A stretch of 64,000 nt of DNA, taken from Pseudomonadota bacterium (GTDB lineage: Bacteria; Pseudomonadota; Alphaproteobacteria; Acetobacterales; Acetobacteraceae). The notes below the pieces were generated by a model. That model was not told where the DNA came from, did not search any database, and was given only the letters and a program-made list of their open reading frames with translations. The stretch is from positions 1 through 64,000 of the forward strand of contig JAJZES010000005.1 in assembly GCA_021845985.1 (NCBI GenBank), read 5' to 3'. The translations under genes were made by a program, and so were the position numbers. How positions within the stretch are numbered: position 1 is the first letter of the stretch; every line of letters begins with the position of its first letter. Of the stretch, positions 51,790 through 64,000 are shown piece after piece.

Positions 51790-52653
51790 ATGGACGCCTC
51801 CCGCCCCAGCTTTCAGGAATTGATCCTGCGGCTTCATGCATTCTGGTCGGCGCGTGGCTGCGTCATCCTCCAGCCGTACGACATGGAGGTCGGCGCCGGC
51901 ACGTTCCACCCGGCGACGACGCTGCGCTCGCTCGGACGCACGCCGTGGCGCGCCGCCTATGTGCAGCCAAGCCGGCGGCCGGGCGACGGGCGCTATGGCG
52001 AGAACCCCAACCGGTTGCAGCACTATTATCAATATCAGGTCATCATGAAGCCGTCGCCGGTGGACGCCCAGGCGCTGCTGCTGGACAGTTACCGGGCCAT
52101 CGGCCTCGACCCGCTGGTGCATGATTTCCGCTTCGTCGAGGACGATTGGGAAAGCCCGACGCTCGGCGCCTGGGGCCTCGGCTGGGAGGTCTGGTGCGAC
52201 GGCATGGAGGTCGGGCAGTTTACCTATTTCCAGCAGGTCGGCGGCATCGCCACGGCGCTGCCGAGCTTCGAGATGACCTACGGGCTGGAACGGCTGGCGA
52301 TGTATGTGCAGGGGGTCGAGAATGTCTTCGACCTCGATTTCAACGGTCAGGGCGTGCGCTATGGCGACGTGTTCCTGCGCGCCGAGCGGGAATACAGCGC
52401 CTATAATTTCGAGCATGCCGACACCGCGATGCTGTCGCGGCATTTCGCCGATGCCGAGGCCGAGTGCGGCGCCCTGCTCGGGCGGGCACTCGCCCTGCCG
52501 GCCTATGACCAGTGCATCAAGGCCAGCCATCTGTTCAATCTGCTGGATGCACGCGGCGTGATCAGCGTGGCGGAGCGGGCGGCCTATATCGGGCGGGTGC
52601 GGGCGCTGGCGAAAGGCTGCTGCGAGGCGTGGCTGGCGGGGGAGGCGGCGTGA
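51790..52653 (+). CDS. glyQ: Glycyl-tRNA synthetase alpha subunit
   Basis: The 287-residue catalytic subunit of tetrameric GlyRS has [32 protein letters not shown] and [28 protein letters not shown]. These are the classic class II core of the bacterial alpha2beta2 form. It charges tRNA-Gly with glycine, with anticodon recognition by GlyS. The start at 51790 follows CAGGAGACG. The downstream glyS is separated by 36 bases. Confidence 0.98.
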   Translation: MDASRPSFQELILRLHAFWSARGCVILQPYDMEVGAGTFHPATTLRSLGRTPWRAAYVQPSRRPGDGRYGENPNRLQHYYQYQVIMKPSPVDAQALLLDSYRAIGLDPLVHDFRFVEDDWESPTLGAWGLGWEVWCDGMEVGQFTYFQQVGGIATALPSFEMTYGLERLAMYVQGVENVFDLDFNGQGVRYGDVFLRAEREYSAYNFEHADTAMLSRHFADAEAECGALLGRALALPAYDQCIKASHLFNLLDARGVISVAERAAYIGRVRALAKGCCEAWLAGEAA

Positions 52654-52689
52654 TCGCAACTTTCTGCTCCCTGGCACTGAAGGGCTGAT

Positions 52690-54738
52690 ATGCCGGACCT
52701 GCTGCTCGAACTGTTCAGCGAGGAAATCCCCGCCCGCATGCAGGCGCGTGCGGCGGAGGAGTTGGCGCGGCTGGTCGGGGCGGTGCTGGCGCCGTTGGCG
52801 CCCGGCGCGATGCGGACGTTTTACGGTCCGCGCCGCATCGCGCTCGCCGGCACCGTCGGCGCCGGCGTCGCCGAAAGCCGCACCACCGAGCGTGGGCCGC
52901 GCACCAATGCGCCGGAACAGGCGCTCGCCGGCTTCCTGCGCAAACATGGTGCGAGCCGCGCGGCGCTGCGCGAAGAAGGCGCCTTCTGGGTGCTCGACAA
53001 GGTCGCCCCCGGCATCGATGCCGCCGGGCTGATCGCGCGCGAGCTGCCCGGCATGCTGCGCCGCTTCCCCTGGCCGAAATCCATGCGCTGGGGCGGCAGC
53101 AGCGGCTTCACCTGGGTCCGCCCGCTGCGCCGCATCCTGTGCATCCTCGATGGCGCGGTGGTGGTGTTCGACCTGCGCGACGGCGACGATGACGGGCACG
53201 GTCTGGTCAGTGGCGCCATCACCGAGGGCCATCGCTTCCTGGCGCCGGAACCCTTCGCCGTGCGCTCGGCCGCCGACTGGCAGGACATGCTGCGCCGCCG
53301 CTGGGTCATCGCCGACGCCGCCGAACGCCGCGCCGCGCTGGAAACCGGGCTGCACGCCGCCGCCGCCGCGCAGGGGCTGACGCTGCTGGAGGATGCCGGG
53401 CTGCTCGACGAAGTCGCCGGTCTCGTCGAATGGCCGGTGGCGCTGCTCGGCCGCATCGACGCCGCCTATATGGACCTGCCGCCCGAGGTCATGCAGGTGT
53501 CGATGCGCGTCAATCAGCGCTATTTCGCCACCCGCGACGCCGCCGGCGCGGTGGCGCCGTGGTTTGCTTTCGCCGCCAACATCGCCGCGCGCGACGGCGG
53601 TGCGGCGATCGTCGCCGGCAATGAGCGGGTGTTGCGCGCGCGCTTTGCCGATGCGCGGCATTTTTGGAATCTGGACCGCGCCCAGCCGCTCGCCGACCGC
53701 GGGCCGGCGCTCGACCGGGTGACGTTCCATGCCAGCCTCGGCAGTCAGGGCGCGCGGGTGCGGCGGCTGGTGGCGCTGGCCGGCATGATCGCGCCGGCGA
53801 TCGGCGCCGATGCCGCGCGGGCGGCGCGCGCCGCGACGCTGGCCAAGGCCGATCTTGTGACGGGAATGGTCGGTGAATTCCCGGAACTGCAAGGCGTCAT
53901 GGGGCGATATTACGCGCTGCATGACCGCGAGGAGAGCGATGTCGCCGATGCCGTGCGCGACCATTACCTGCCGAAAGGCGCGGCGGACGACGTGCCGCGC
54001 GCCCCGGTCGGGATGAGCGTGGCGCTGGCCGACCGCATCGACACGCTGGCCGCGTTCTTCGCCATCGGCGAGACACCGACCGGCTCGGGCGACCCGTTCG
54101 CGCTGCGCCGCGCCGCCCTCGGCATCATCCGGATCATCCGCGACAACGGGCTGCGGCTGCGGCTGGCGCCGCTGATTGCCGCCGCTGGCGCATGGGCATC
54201 GCCGCCGCCGGATGTGGCGGAGGTGCTCGGCTTCATCGCCGACCGTCTGCGCGTGCAGTTGCGGGCCGAGGGGGCGCGCCACGACGTGCTGTCGGCGGTG
54301 CTCGGGCTTGGCATCGACGACGATCTGGTGCGGCTGCTGGCGCGCAGCGAGGCGGTCGCGGCGCTGCTCGGCAGCCGCGACGGCGCCGACCTGCTGGCCG
54401 GCTATCGCCGCGCCGCCAACATCCTGCGCATCGAGGAAAAGAAGGACGGGCCGCATGACGGCCCGGTCGATGCCGGATTGCTGGAGGCGGCGGAGGAGCG
54501 GGCGCTCGCCGCGGCGCTCGACCGCAGCGTCGCCGACGCGGCGCGGCTGCTTGCCGCCGAACGGTTCGGGCCGGCGATGGAGGAGCTGGCGGCGCTGCGC
54601 GGGCCGCTCGATGCGTTCTTCGAGCGGGTCACGGTCAACGACGCACGCGCCGCGACGCGCGGCAACCGCCTGCGGCTGCTGGCGCGCGTGCGCGCGGCCA
54701 TGCACCTCGCCGCCGATTTTTCGAAGATCGAAGGCTGA
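52690..54738 (+). CDS. glyS: Glycyl-tRNA synthetase beta subunit
   Basis: The 682-residue beta subunit begins MPDLLLELFSEEIPARM, the family start, and contains GPRTNAPEQALAGFLRKHG, FPWPKSMRWG and the block AFFAIGETPTGSGDPFALRRAALGIIRII. The C-terminus binds the anticodon arm and supports catalysis with GlyQ. It lies between glyQ and ppdK on the same strand. The unrelated plus-strand frame within it is a shadow. Confidence 0.97.
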   Translation: MPDLLLELFSEEIPARMQARAAEELARLVGAVLAPLAPGAMRTFYGPRRIALAGTVGAGVAESRTTERGPRTNAPEQALAGFLRKHGASRAALREEGAFWVLDKVAPGIDAAGLIARELPGMLRRFPWPKSMRWGGSSGFTWVRPLRRILCILDGAVVVFDLRDGDDDGHGLVSGAITEGHRFLAPEPFAVRSAADWQDMLRRRWVIADAAERRAALETGLHAAAAAQGLTLLEDAGLLDEVAGLVEWPVALLGRIDAAYMDLPPEVMQVSMRVNQRYFATRDAAGAVAPWFAFAANIAARDGGAAIVAGNERVLRARFADARHFWNLDRAQPLADRGPALDRVTFHASLGSQGARVRRLVALAGMIAPAIGADAARAARAATLAKADLVTGMVGEFPELQGVMGRYYALHDREESDVADAVRDHYLPKGAADDVPRAPVGMSVALADRIDTLAAFFAIGETPTGSGDPFALRRAALGIIRIIRDNGLRLRLAPLIAAAGAWASPPPDVAEVLGFIADRLRVQLRAEGARHDVLSAVLGLGIDDDLVRLLARSEAVAALLGSRDGADLLAGYRRAANILRIEEKKDGPHDGPVDAGLLEAAEERALAAALDRSVADAARLLAAERFGPAMEELAALRGPLDAFFERVTVNDARAATRGNRLRLLARVRAAMHLAADFSKIEG

Positions 54739-54760
54739 TAAAAGGGAAACGGTGATCCTG

Positions 54761-57430
<2,670 letters not shown>

Positions 57431-57439
57431 GGCGGCTCA

Positions 57440-57461
57440 GGGGCGGCGGCGGCGCCGCCCC
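57440..57461 (+). terminator. GC hairpin after ppdK
   Basis: GGGGCGGC (57440-57447) pairs with GCCGCCCC (57454-57461) around GGCGGC, ten bases after the ppdK stop. There is no T-run. Confidence 0.5.
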
Positions 57462-57710
57462 GGCAGCAGTTGAGCGCGCGAGCCGGTAACGCTGCCGTGG
57501 CAAGGCCTTGCCCGGCAGGACATGCCGCCGGAGCAGGGCGAGCGAACGGCGCGCAATAGGGTGTTTGGCAAGCCGGCGGAGCGGACAGCCGCACGCCGCC
57601 GGCGATCAGCCGGCGCAGCGGCGCCGTCTGATGCTCGGTCCAGGCCAGGAGGGCGTCACGTTCTTATAGCGGCCGTCAGGGACAGAACACGCCCGACGGC
57701 AGAACGGCAC

Positions 57711-57914
57711 TCAGAACCCTTCGCGCTCCAGCCGCTTGCGCTCCATCTTGCGGGCGCGGCGCACCGCCTCGGCGGCTTCGCGGGCGCGGCGCTCCGACGG
57801 CTTCTCATAGTGCCGGCGCAGCTTCATCTCGCGGAAGATACCTTCCCGCTGCATCTTCTTCTTCAGCGCCTTCAGCGCCTGATCGACATTGTTGTCGCGG
57901 ACGAGGACTTGCAC
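57711..57914 (-). CDS. rpsU: Ribosomal protein S21
   Basis: The 67-residue, strongly basic 30S protein starts with GTG at 57914 ([29 protein letters not shown]). It continues [38 protein letters not shown]. The GTG was chosen because the family begins MQVLVRDNN. Longer in-frame reads would extend into non-homologous sequence. S21 helps initiation by promoting mRNA-rRNA pairing. It is divergent from def. An AGGCGG precedes the start by about four bases. Confidence 0.93.
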   Translation of the reverse strand: MQVLVRDNNVDQALKALKKKMQREGIFREMKLRRHYEKPSERRAREAAEAVRRARKMERKRLEREGF

Positions 57915-58080
57915 TTGGCCGCCTGCTCCTGTCACTGACGCGCACCCGCCGATCGGGTACGCACAAACCTCCGCGGCATGCTCTGCCCCGGCGAAGGCGG
58001 CGGCTATAGCACGCATGCGGGGCCTCGCCAAAGCCTTTCCGGTCGCCCACTTTAGCGGCACCCACCTGAGCGGAGGACGC

Positions 58081-58647
58081 ATGGCCATCCTGAAGATCGC
58101 ACGCATGGGGCACCCCGTGCTGTTGCAACGCGCCGCCGCGGTGCCGGACCCGACGGCGCCGGACATCCGCCGCCTGATCGCCGACATGGTGGAGACGATG
58201 GACGATGCCGCCGGCGCCGGGCTGGCCGCGCCACAGGTGCATGTGCCGCTGCGCCTGTTCATCTTCCGCGTGCCGGCCGAGCGCAGCACCGGCGACGCCG
58301 ACGACACCCCCACCGCAACCGAGGTGCTGATCAACCCGAGCGTCGAGCTGCTCGGCACCGAGATGCGGCTGCGCTGGGAGGGCTGCCTGTCGATCCCCGG
58401 ACTGCGCGCCGCCGTGCCGCGTGCCTGGCGCATTCGCTATACCGGGGTCGATGCCGAGGGCACGCCGGTCGCCCGCGAGGCGACGGGGTTTCATGCCGGC
58501 GTGGTGCAGCACGAATACGACCATCTCGACGGCATCCTGTATCCGATGCGGATGCAGGATTTTTCGCTGTTCGGCTTTACCGAGGAACTGGCCCGCGCCG
58601 CCCAGATGCGCGCCGAGGCGGTCGCCGCGGCGGAGCAGCGCGCATGA
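58081..58647 (+). CDS. def: Peptide deformylase
   Basis: The 188-residue metalloprotease removes formyl from initiator methionine. Motif I is [11 protein letters not shown], motif II is EGCLSIPG with the metal Cys, and motif III is QHEYDHLDG with the HEXXH histidines and catalytic Glu. The length is normal with a 20-residue Ala/Glu-rich tail. GGAGG precedes ATG 58081 by four bases. The coq9 gene overlaps its end by four bases (ATGA). Confidence 0.96.
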   Translation: MAILKIARMGHPVLLQRAAAVPDPTAPDIRRLIADMVETMDDAAGAGLAAPQVHVPLRLFIFRVPAERSTGDADDTPTATEVLINPSVELLGTEMRLRWEGCLSIPGLRAAVPRAWRIRYTGVDAEGTPVAREATGFHAGVVQHEYDHLDGILYPMRMQDFSLFGFTEELARAAQMRAEAVAAAEQRA

Positions 58648-59264
58648 CCCCCCCGGAACGCTCGCCCGAGCGCGACGCCGCGCTCGATGCGCTGCTGGTG
58701 CGGGTGCCGCAGCAGGGCTGGACCCGCGCCGCGCTGCGCGCCGCGCTGGCCGATCTGGGCGCCGATCCGGCCGATGCGGTGCTGCTGTTTCCCGGCAGAG
58801 ACGGCGAACTGGTGGAGGCGTTCATCGACCTCATCGACCGGCGGATGACGGAGGCGGCGGGTGAGATGTCGCATCTGCGCACCCCGGCGCGGGTGCGGGC
58901 GCTGATCGCGCTGCGGCTGGCGCAAACCCGGCCGCATCGCGATGCCGTCCGCCGCGGCCTCGCCGTGCTCGCCCGTCCCGGCAATGCCGCGCTGGCGGCG
59001 CGCTGCACCGCGCGCAGCGTCGATGCCATTTGGCATGCCGCCGGCGACCGCTCGGCCGATTTCGCCTGGTACACCAAGCGGGCGACGCTCGCCGCGGTGT
59101 ATGCCGCGACGCTGCTCTACTGGCTGCGCGACGCCAGCGAGGACGATGCCGACACCCTCGCCTTTCTCGACCGCAGGCTGGCCGGGGTCGGGCAGATCGG
59201 ACGTTTGCGGCGGCGGATCGAGCAACGCTGCGCGCGGCTGCGTCCGGGCGATGCCGTCGCCTGA
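58644..59264 (+). CDS. coq9: COQ9 family ubiquinone biosynthesis protein
   Basis: The 206-residue helical protein has the COQ9 domain at its C-terminal half (VDAIWHAAGDRSADFAWYTKRATLAAVYAATLLYWLRD). In mitochondria and alphaproteobacteria COQ9 binds lipid and helps the ubiquinone hydroxylase COQ7. The TetR-like N-terminal region (AALDALLVRVPQQGWTRAALRAALADLGADPADAVLLFPG) is typical of the family. It is translationally coupled to def and lies near rpsU. Confidence 0.9.
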   Translation: MTPPERSPERDAALDALLVRVPQQGWTRAALRAALADLGADPADAVLLFPGRDGELVEAFIDLIDRRMTEAAGEMSHLRTPARVRALIALRLAQTRPHRDAVRRGLAVLARPGNAALAARCTARSVDAIWHAAGDRSADFAWYTKRATLAAVYAATLLYWLRDASEDDADTLAFLDRRLAGVGQIGRLRRRIEQRCARLRPGDAVA

Positions 59265-59401
59265 GGCACTGCGGCGGCGCCACGATGGTCAGGCGCGGCG
59301 TGCAACGGCGGCGCGGCGCGGGCGTTGAGCGGCGGCGTTTGCACGGAGTGTCAGCATCATGCGTGGTATCCTGCCGCGGTTGTTGCAGGTGATCTGAAGC
59401 C

Positions 59402-60322
59402 ATGCCCCATGTTCAGATCGTCCATCGGACGAATTACCGCTATGTGCGCCCGGTGCGGTTCACCCCGCACCGGTTGATGCTGCGGCCGCGCGACAGCCAC
59501 GACCTGCGGGTGCGCGCGGCGACGCTCGGCCTGACCCCGGCGGCCAAATCGACCCGCTGGGCGCATGACGTGTTCGGCAACTCGGTGTGTCTGGTGGAAT
59601 GGAACGGGATCGAGAGCGACCAGCTCGACATCGTCTCGACGCTCGACCTCGACCATTTCCCCTCCGGCAGCCGCGCCCCGCGCGAGACGCTCGACCCGAT
59701 CGCCGAGACCTATCCGTTCAGCTACGCGCCCGAGGAGTTTCCCGACCTTGCCCGCATGATGGAGCGCCAGCACCCCGATCCGGCGCGCAAGGTCGATGCC
59801 TGGGTGCAGCGGTTTCTGCCGCTCGGCAAGCCGGCGCGGACGATGGACGTGCTGGCGGCGATCACCGCGGCGATCAAGAGCGACTTCACCTATGCCGGGC
59901 GTGAGCAGGAGGGCACCAATGCGCCGAGGCTGACACTGGAGACCAGGCAGGGCGCCTGCCGTGATTTCGCCCTGCTGATGATGGAGGCGGTGCGCGCCCT
60001 CGGCCTCGCCGCCCGCTTCGTCAGCGGCTATCTCTACAGCGACGACGCCAGCAGCACGACGGTCGGCGGCGGCGCCACCCATGCCTGGGTGTCGATCTAT
60101 CTGCCCGGCGCCGGATGGGTGGAATACGACCCGACCAACGGGCTGATCGCCGGGCGCAACCTGATTCGCGTCAGCGTCGCCCGCGCGCCGGAACAGGCGG
60201 TGCCGGTGGTCGGCGGCTTTGTCGGCGGCATCCGCGACTTCGCCGGGCTGACCGTCGATGTCACGGTGACGCTCAAGCCCGACGAAGCGGAGCCGCCGCC
60301 ACCGCCGCTCGTGGCGGCGTAG
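59402..60322 (+). CDS. Transglutaminase-like cysteine protease family protein
   Basis: The 306-residue cytoplasmic protein has an N-terminal beta-strand domain (HVQIVHRTNYRYVRPVRFTPHRLMLRPR) and a transglutaminase-core with C186 in RQGACRDFALLMMEA, H in THAWVSIYLPGAGWVEYDPTN and the following Asp. The signature RxRD-type N-terminus matches bacterial transglutaminase_N proteins. They may act as proteases or amidases. Targets are unknown. It ends four bases from the convergent ileS gene. Confidence 0.85.
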   Translation: MPHVQIVHRTNYRYVRPVRFTPHRLMLRPRDSHDLRVRAATLGLTPAAKSTRWAHDVFGNSVCLVEWNGIESDQLDIVSTLDLDHFPSGSRAPRETLDPIAETYPFSYAPEEFPDLARMMERQHPDPARKVDAWVQRFLPLGKPARTMDVLAAITAAIKSDFTYAGREQEGTNAPRLTLETRQGACRDFALLMMEAVRALGLAARFVSGYLYSDDASSTTVGGGATHAWVSIYLPGAGWVEYDPTNGLIAGRNLIRVSVARAPEQAVPVVGGFVGGIRDFAGLTVDVTVTLKPDEAEPPPPPLVAA

Positions 60323-60326
60323 CGCG

Positions 60327-63158
60327 CTACTCGGCCGCGCTGCGGCACACCAGCCCGGACTCCACCGCATCGACGCAGCGCAGGCACAGCGCCGGATGGG
60401 CGGCGCTCCCCCCGACCTCCGGCAGCACGCGCCAGCAGCGGGCGCATTTGTCACCCTCGGCGGGGGCGAACACCACCGCCACATCGGGCGCGTCCGGGTG
60501 CCGGAACGCCTCATCCGGCGGCGGCGCGGTGGAGACGCTGAGCGACGAGACGATCGCCAGTTCGGCCCATTCCGCGGCACTCAGCAGGTCCGCCTGTGCC
60601 GCCGGCAGATGCAGCACCAGCGCCGCCTGCAGCGAGGCGCCGATGCCCCCCTCGGCCCGCGCCCGTTCCAGACAGGCGGTGAGCACGCGGCGGATGGCGC
60701 GGATCGTCTCCCAGCGTTCGGCCAGCGCCTCATCCTGCCAGCGGCGCGGCAGTTCCGGGAAATCGTGCAGATGTACGCAGGCATCGGTGCCGAAGCGCGC
60801 GGTCCACGCCTCGTCGGCGGTGAACACCAGCACCGGGGCGAGCCAGGTGGTCAGGCTGCGGTGCAGATGGTCGAGCACTGTGCGCGCCGCCCGCCGCCGC
60901 ACGCTGTCCGGCCGGTCACAATACAGTGCGTCCTTGCGCACATCGAAATACAACGCCGACAGGTCGGCGGCGCAGAAGGCGTGGATGGTCGGATACACAC
61001 CGGTCCAGGCATGCGTCTCGACCGCCCGGCGGATCAGCCCGTCCAACTCGGACAAGCGGTAGAGCACGAAGCGCTCCAGCTCCGGCATCTCGGCCTCGGG
61101 CAGCATTTCCGCCTGACGGAACCCGGCGAGACTGCCGAGCAGCCAGCGCAGCGTGTTGCGCAGGCGGCGATACTGCTCGGCCTGCTGTTTGAGGATCTCG
61201 GGGCCGATGCGCATGTCCTCGGTGGTGTCGGAGGACATCACCCACAGCCGCAGGATATCCGCGCCGTATTGTTTTTCGATCTCTTGCGGCGCCACCGTGT
61301 TGCCGAGCGATTTGGACATCTTGCGGCCGTGCTCGTCCATGACGAAGCCATGCGTCAGCACCGCCTCGAACGGCGCCCGGCCGCGCGTGCCGACGGCGAC
61401 GATCAGGCTCGACTGGAACCAGCCGCGATGCTGGTCCGATCCCTCCAGATAAAGGTCGGCGGGCCACGGCAGGCCGCGCTCCTCCAGCACGAAGGCATGG
61501 GTCGAGCCGCTGTCGAACCACACTTCGACCAAGTCCATGACCTGCTCATAGTCGTCGGGGTTGCGGTCCGGGCCGAGGAAGCGGGCGGGCGGTGAGGCGT
61601 ACCAGGCATCGCCGCCCTCGGCGCGGAACGCCGTGACGACGCGGGCGAGCACCTCGGGGTCGCGCAGCGGCTGGCCGGAGGCGCGGTGGACGAACACCGG
61701 CAGCGGCACGCCCCACAGCCGCTGGCGGCTGACGCACCAGTCCGGCCGCGCCGCCACCATGCCGCCGATGCGGTTGCGCCCGGCATCGGGCACGAAGCGC
61801 GTCGCCGCGATGGCCGCCAACGCCCGGCCGCGGATGTTTTCCGGCCCGTCCATGCGGATGAACCATTGCGGCGTGGCGCGATAGATCAGCGGCGCCTTGG
61901 AGCGCCAGGAATGCGGATAGGAATGGCGCAGCTCGCCGCGCGCCAGCAGCGCCCCGGCGTGCTGCAGCGCCGCGCAGACCGGCTCGGCCGCCTTGTACAC
62001 ATGCACCCCGGCGAAGCCCGGCACCCAGGCGTTGAAGGTGCCGTCCGGCCCGACCGTATCGGGCACCTCCAGGCCGAACTCCTGGCCGAGGGTGAAATCC
62101 TCCTCGCCATGGGTCGGCGCGGTGTGGACGAAGCCGGTGCCGGCCTCGGTCGTCACATGCCCGCCGGGCAGCATCGGCACATCGAAATCATAGCCGCGGC
62201 CGCGCCACGGATGGGCGCAGACGAGGCCGGCCAGATCGGCCCCCTTGATGACGCGCAGCAGGTGATGCGTCGTCACGCCGGCCGCGGCGCAGACCAGCGG
62301 CAGCAGCGCGAGCGCCACCACGATCGTCTCGCCCGCCCGCGCGCCGCCGCCCGGCTCGACCGCATCGACGCGCACCACCGCGTAGTCGATCTCCGGCCCA
62401 TAGGCGATGGCGCGGTTACCCGGCATGGTCCACGGCGTCGTCGTCCAGATCACCACCGCGGCGCCGCGCAGCGCCGCCTCGGCCGGGTCGAGCAGCGGGA
62501 AGCGCACCCAGATCGTCGTGCTGGTGTGATCGTGGTATTCCACCTCCGCCTCGGCCAGCGCGGTCTTTTCGACCGGACTCCACATCACCGGCCGCAGCCC
62601 GCGATACAGCGCGCCGTTGAGCAGGAACTTGCCGACCTCGTTGGCAATCGCCGCCTCGGAGGCAAAATCCATCGTCGCGTAGCGGTGCTCCCAGTCGCCG
62701 AGCACGCCGAGGCGCTGGAACTCCAGCGCCTGCACGCCGAGCCAGTGTTGCGCATAGGCGCGGCACTCGGCGCGGAAGTCGAGCACCGGCACCTGATCCT
62801 TGTCGCGGCCGGCCTTGCGGTAATCCTCCTCGACCCGCCATTCGATCGGCAGGCCGTGGCAGTCCCAGCCGGGGATGTAGTCGGCATCTTCGCCGGCCAT
62901 CTGGTGGGCGCGGTTGATGACGTCTTTGAGGATCTTGTTGAGCGCGGTGCCGATATGCAGGTGGCCGTTGGCGTAGGGCGGGCCGTCGTGCAGGATGAAC
63001 TTCTTGCGCCCGCGCGACTGCGCGCGCAGCTTCTGCCACAGGCCGGTCTGCCGCCAGCGGGCGAGGATTTCCGGTTCGCGTTTGGGCAGCTCGCCGCGCA
63101 TCGGGAAGCTGGTGGTCGGCAGGAATACGGTCTTGCGGTAGTCGGCTGTCTCGCTCAT
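60327..63158 (-). CDS. ileS: Isoleucyl-tRNA synthetase
   Basis: The 943-residue class I synthetase charges tRNA-Ile and edits valine. The HIGH motif is in GPPYANGHLHIGTALNKILKD, the CP1 editing domain has TTTPWTMPGNRAIA-type WTTTPWT and the threonine-rich pocket, and the KMSKS motif is KMSKSLGNTVAP. The anticodon domain is followed by a C-terminal zinc finger (CARCWRVLPEV and CLRCVDAVESG). The start MSETADYRKTVFLPTTSFPMRG is typical of this family. It lies eight bases after the ribF gene, forming a ribF-ileS operon. Confidence 0.98.
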   Translation of the reverse strand: MSETADYRKTVFLPTTSFPMRGELPKREPEILARWRQTGLWQKLRAQSRGRKKFILHDGPPYANGHLHIGTALNKILKDVINRAHQMAGEDADYIPGWDCHGLPIEWRVEEDYRKAGRDKDQVPVLDFRAECRAYAQHWLGVQALEFQRLGVLGDWEHRYATMDFASEAAIANEVGKFLLNGALYRGLRPVMWSPVEKTALAEAEVEYHDHTSTTIWVRFPLLDPAEAALRGAAVVIWTTTPWTMPGNRAIAYGPEIDYAVVRVDAVEPGGGARAGETIVVALALLPLVCAAAGVTTHHLLRVIKGADLAGLVCAHPWRGRGYDFDVPMLPGGHVTTEAGTGFVHTAPTHGEEDFTLGQEFGLEVPDTVGPDGTFNAWVPGFAGVHVYKAAEPVCAALQHAGALLARGELRHSYPHSWRSKAPLIYRATPQWFIRMDGPENIRGRALAAIAATRFVPDAGRNRIGGMVAARPDWCVSRQRLWGVPLPVFVHRASGQPLRDPEVLARVVTAFRAEGGDAWYASPPARFLGPDRNPDDYEQVMDLVEVWFDSGSTHAFVLEERGLPWPADLYLEGSDQHRGWFQSSLIVAVGTRGRAPFEAVLTHGFVMDEHGRKMSKSLGNTVAPQEIEKQYGADILRLWVMSSDTTEDMRIGPEILKQQAEQYRRLRNTLRWLLGSLAGFRQAEMLPEAEMPELERFVLYRLSELDGLIRRAVETHAWTGVYPTIHAFCAADLSALYFDVRKDALYCDRPDSVRRRAARTVLDHLHRSLTTWLAPVLVFTADEAWTARFGTDACVHLHDFPELPRRWQDEALAERWETIRAIRRVLTACLERARAEGGIGASLQAALVLHLPAAQADLLSAAEWAELAIVSSLSVSTAPPPDEAFRHPDAPDVAVVFAPAEGDKCARCWRVLPEVGGSAAHPALCLRCVDAVESGLVCRSAAE

Positions 63159-63166
63159 GGCGGCCT

Positions 63167-64000
63167 CTATGCGGAGCGGCGGCCGGCCTGGTCAAGCAGC
63201 CGCCGTGCGGTGGCGGCATCGCTGACGATCTGGGCGCGCAATTCGTCGATTCCGCCGAAGCGCCGCTCGCTGCGCAGGAAGGCGTGCAGCGCCACTGCCA
63301 GCTCCTGGCCATAGAGGTCGCCGGCGAAGTCCAACAGATGCACCTCGACGCGGCTTTCGCTGCCGGTCGCCACGGTCGGGCGGCGGCCGATATTGGCCAC
63401 CCCCGGCACCACCGCCCCGTCCGGCAGCCGCACGCTGACCGCATAGACGCCGCGCGCCGGCTCCAGATGCCGGCCGAGCGGGATGTTGGCGGTCGGGAAG
63501 CCGATGGTCCGGCCGCGCGCATCGCCGTGCATGACCGGGCCGACGATTTCCCAGACACGGCCGAGGCCGGCGGTGGCGAGGTCCGGGTAGCCGTCCTGCA
63601 GGGCGCGGCGGATGCGGCTCGATGAGATCGGCCCGGCGGCATCCGACAGCGGCGTGGCGATGGTCAGGCCGATGCCGAGGTCTTCGGCCCGTCGCGCCAG
63701 GAAATCGAGCGAGCCGCCGCGGCGGTGGCCGAAGGCGAAATCCGGGCCGCAGACGAGATGCCGCGCGCCGATACCGTGGCGCAGCACCGCGACGACGAAA
63801 TCCTCCGCCGACATCTCGCTGAACGCACGGTCGAACGGCAGTTGATAGATCACCTGCACGCCGAGCGCCGCCAGCGCCGCCGCCCGCGCCGGCGGCAGGG
63901 TCAGATGGAACGGCGGGTCGTCGGGGCGGAACAGCTCGCGCGGATGCGGCTCGAAGGTCAGCACGGCGAGCGGCGCGTCGGGTCGCGCGGTGTGGGCGGT
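63167..64000 (-). CDS. ribF: Bifunctional riboflavin kinase / FAD synthetase, 5' end missing
   Basis: The visible 277 residues lack only the extreme N-terminus, which lies past the right edge. The FAD-synthetase part shows PLAVLTFEPHPRELF, FAFGHRRGG (the GxD/H-region) and SSSRIRRALQDG. The riboflavin kinase domain has GRTIGFPTANI and GVYAVSVRLPDG, then HLLDFAGDLYGQELAVALHAFLR. It phosphorylates riboflavin and adenylates FMN to FAD. Its stop is eight bases before the ileS start. The frame is open through base 64000. Confidence 0.95.
   Translation of the reverse strand, partial: TAHTARPDAPLAVLTFEPHPRELFRPDDPPFHLTLPPARAAALAALGVQVIYQLPFDRAFSEMSAEDFVVAVLRHGIGARHLVCGPDFAFGHRRGGSLDFLARRAEDLGIGLTIATPLSDAAGPISSSRIRRALQDGYPDLATAGLGRVWEIVGPVMHGDARGRTIGFPTANIPLGRHLEPARGVYAVSVRLPDGAVVPGVANIGRRPTVATGSESRVEVHLLDFAGDLYGQELAVALHAFLRSERRFGGIDELRAQIVSDAATARRLLDQAGRRSA

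Overview
The window is very GC-rich, gene-dense chromosomal DNA from an alphaproteobacterium. It is most likely Rhodospirillales and plausibly Acetobacteraceae. The grounds are: a two-subunit GlyRS next to ppdK; an rpsU/coq9 neighbourhood; dgt-argS-SPOR divergent from an ErpA-like gene; a LexA box of the alphaproteobacterial GAAC-N7-GAAC type in front of recA; a serralysin-like protease with a C-terminal Hint domain; and DUF2076 and DUF2852 proteins. The family placement is inferred from gene content, not from a database search. No insertion sequence, prophage, CRISPR array or replication origin was recognised, so this is mostly core chromosome with a few accessory patches.

Layout. 1-4900: a truncated minus-strand gene at the left edge, a CAT-anticodon tRNA, the 1125-residue protease-Hint protein and a divergent TetR regulator. 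4950-9400: a DUF2852 protein, a sugar ABC transporter (ATPase, permease, binding protein) and a divergent SMP-30/gluconolactonase-type gene. 9400-14520: radical SAM protein, cytidine-deaminase-like protein and recA under a LexA-controlled promoter, then lysR, trxB and a divergent Lrp regulator. 14520-18900: a membrane glycosyltransferase, a PLP lyase, and motB-motA in reversed order with no other flagellar genes. 18900-24000: SPOR protein, argS and dgt, divergent from an ErpA-like gene and exonuclease III. 24200-28200: a CheB-CheR-PAS-HWE histidine kinase fusion with its single-domain response regulator.

28200-35800 is a metabolic patch: Fe-alcohol dehydrogenase, rhodanese, a 43-residue membrane protein, DMT exporter, urate hydroxylase and hydroxyisourate hydrolase, an uncharacterised two-gene HEPN-like module, a hydantoin/allantoin racemase, a CDGSH protein and a GSA-aminomutase-like enzyme. 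35890-40911: a Gly-rich lipoprotein, cysK with a divergent Rrf2 regulator, 1-Cys peroxiredoxin, and the aroQ-accB-accC operon. 41076-49415: a 2OG-Fe(II) oxygenase divergent from hyuA-hyuB-D-aminoacylase, a split chromate transporter and a TauD-type dioxygenase. 49419-64000: a CHAP protein, tRNA-Lys, a DUF2076 protein, glyQ-glyS-ppdK, rpsU divergent from def-coq9, a transglutaminase, and ileS preceded by ribF, which runs off the right edge.

Working relations. recA and the deaminase-like gene lie 3 bp apart and probably share SOS induction. The urate genes and the racemase point to purine/ureide degradation, and hyuAB plus the D-aminoacylase to hydantoin or N-acyl-amino-acid use. The Rrf2 regulator probably controls cysK. 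Intergenic gaps are all below 300 bases. The largest are 50130-50420, 50497-50772 and 57431-57710. Apart from the tRNA and the hairpin listed, I see nothing convincing in them.
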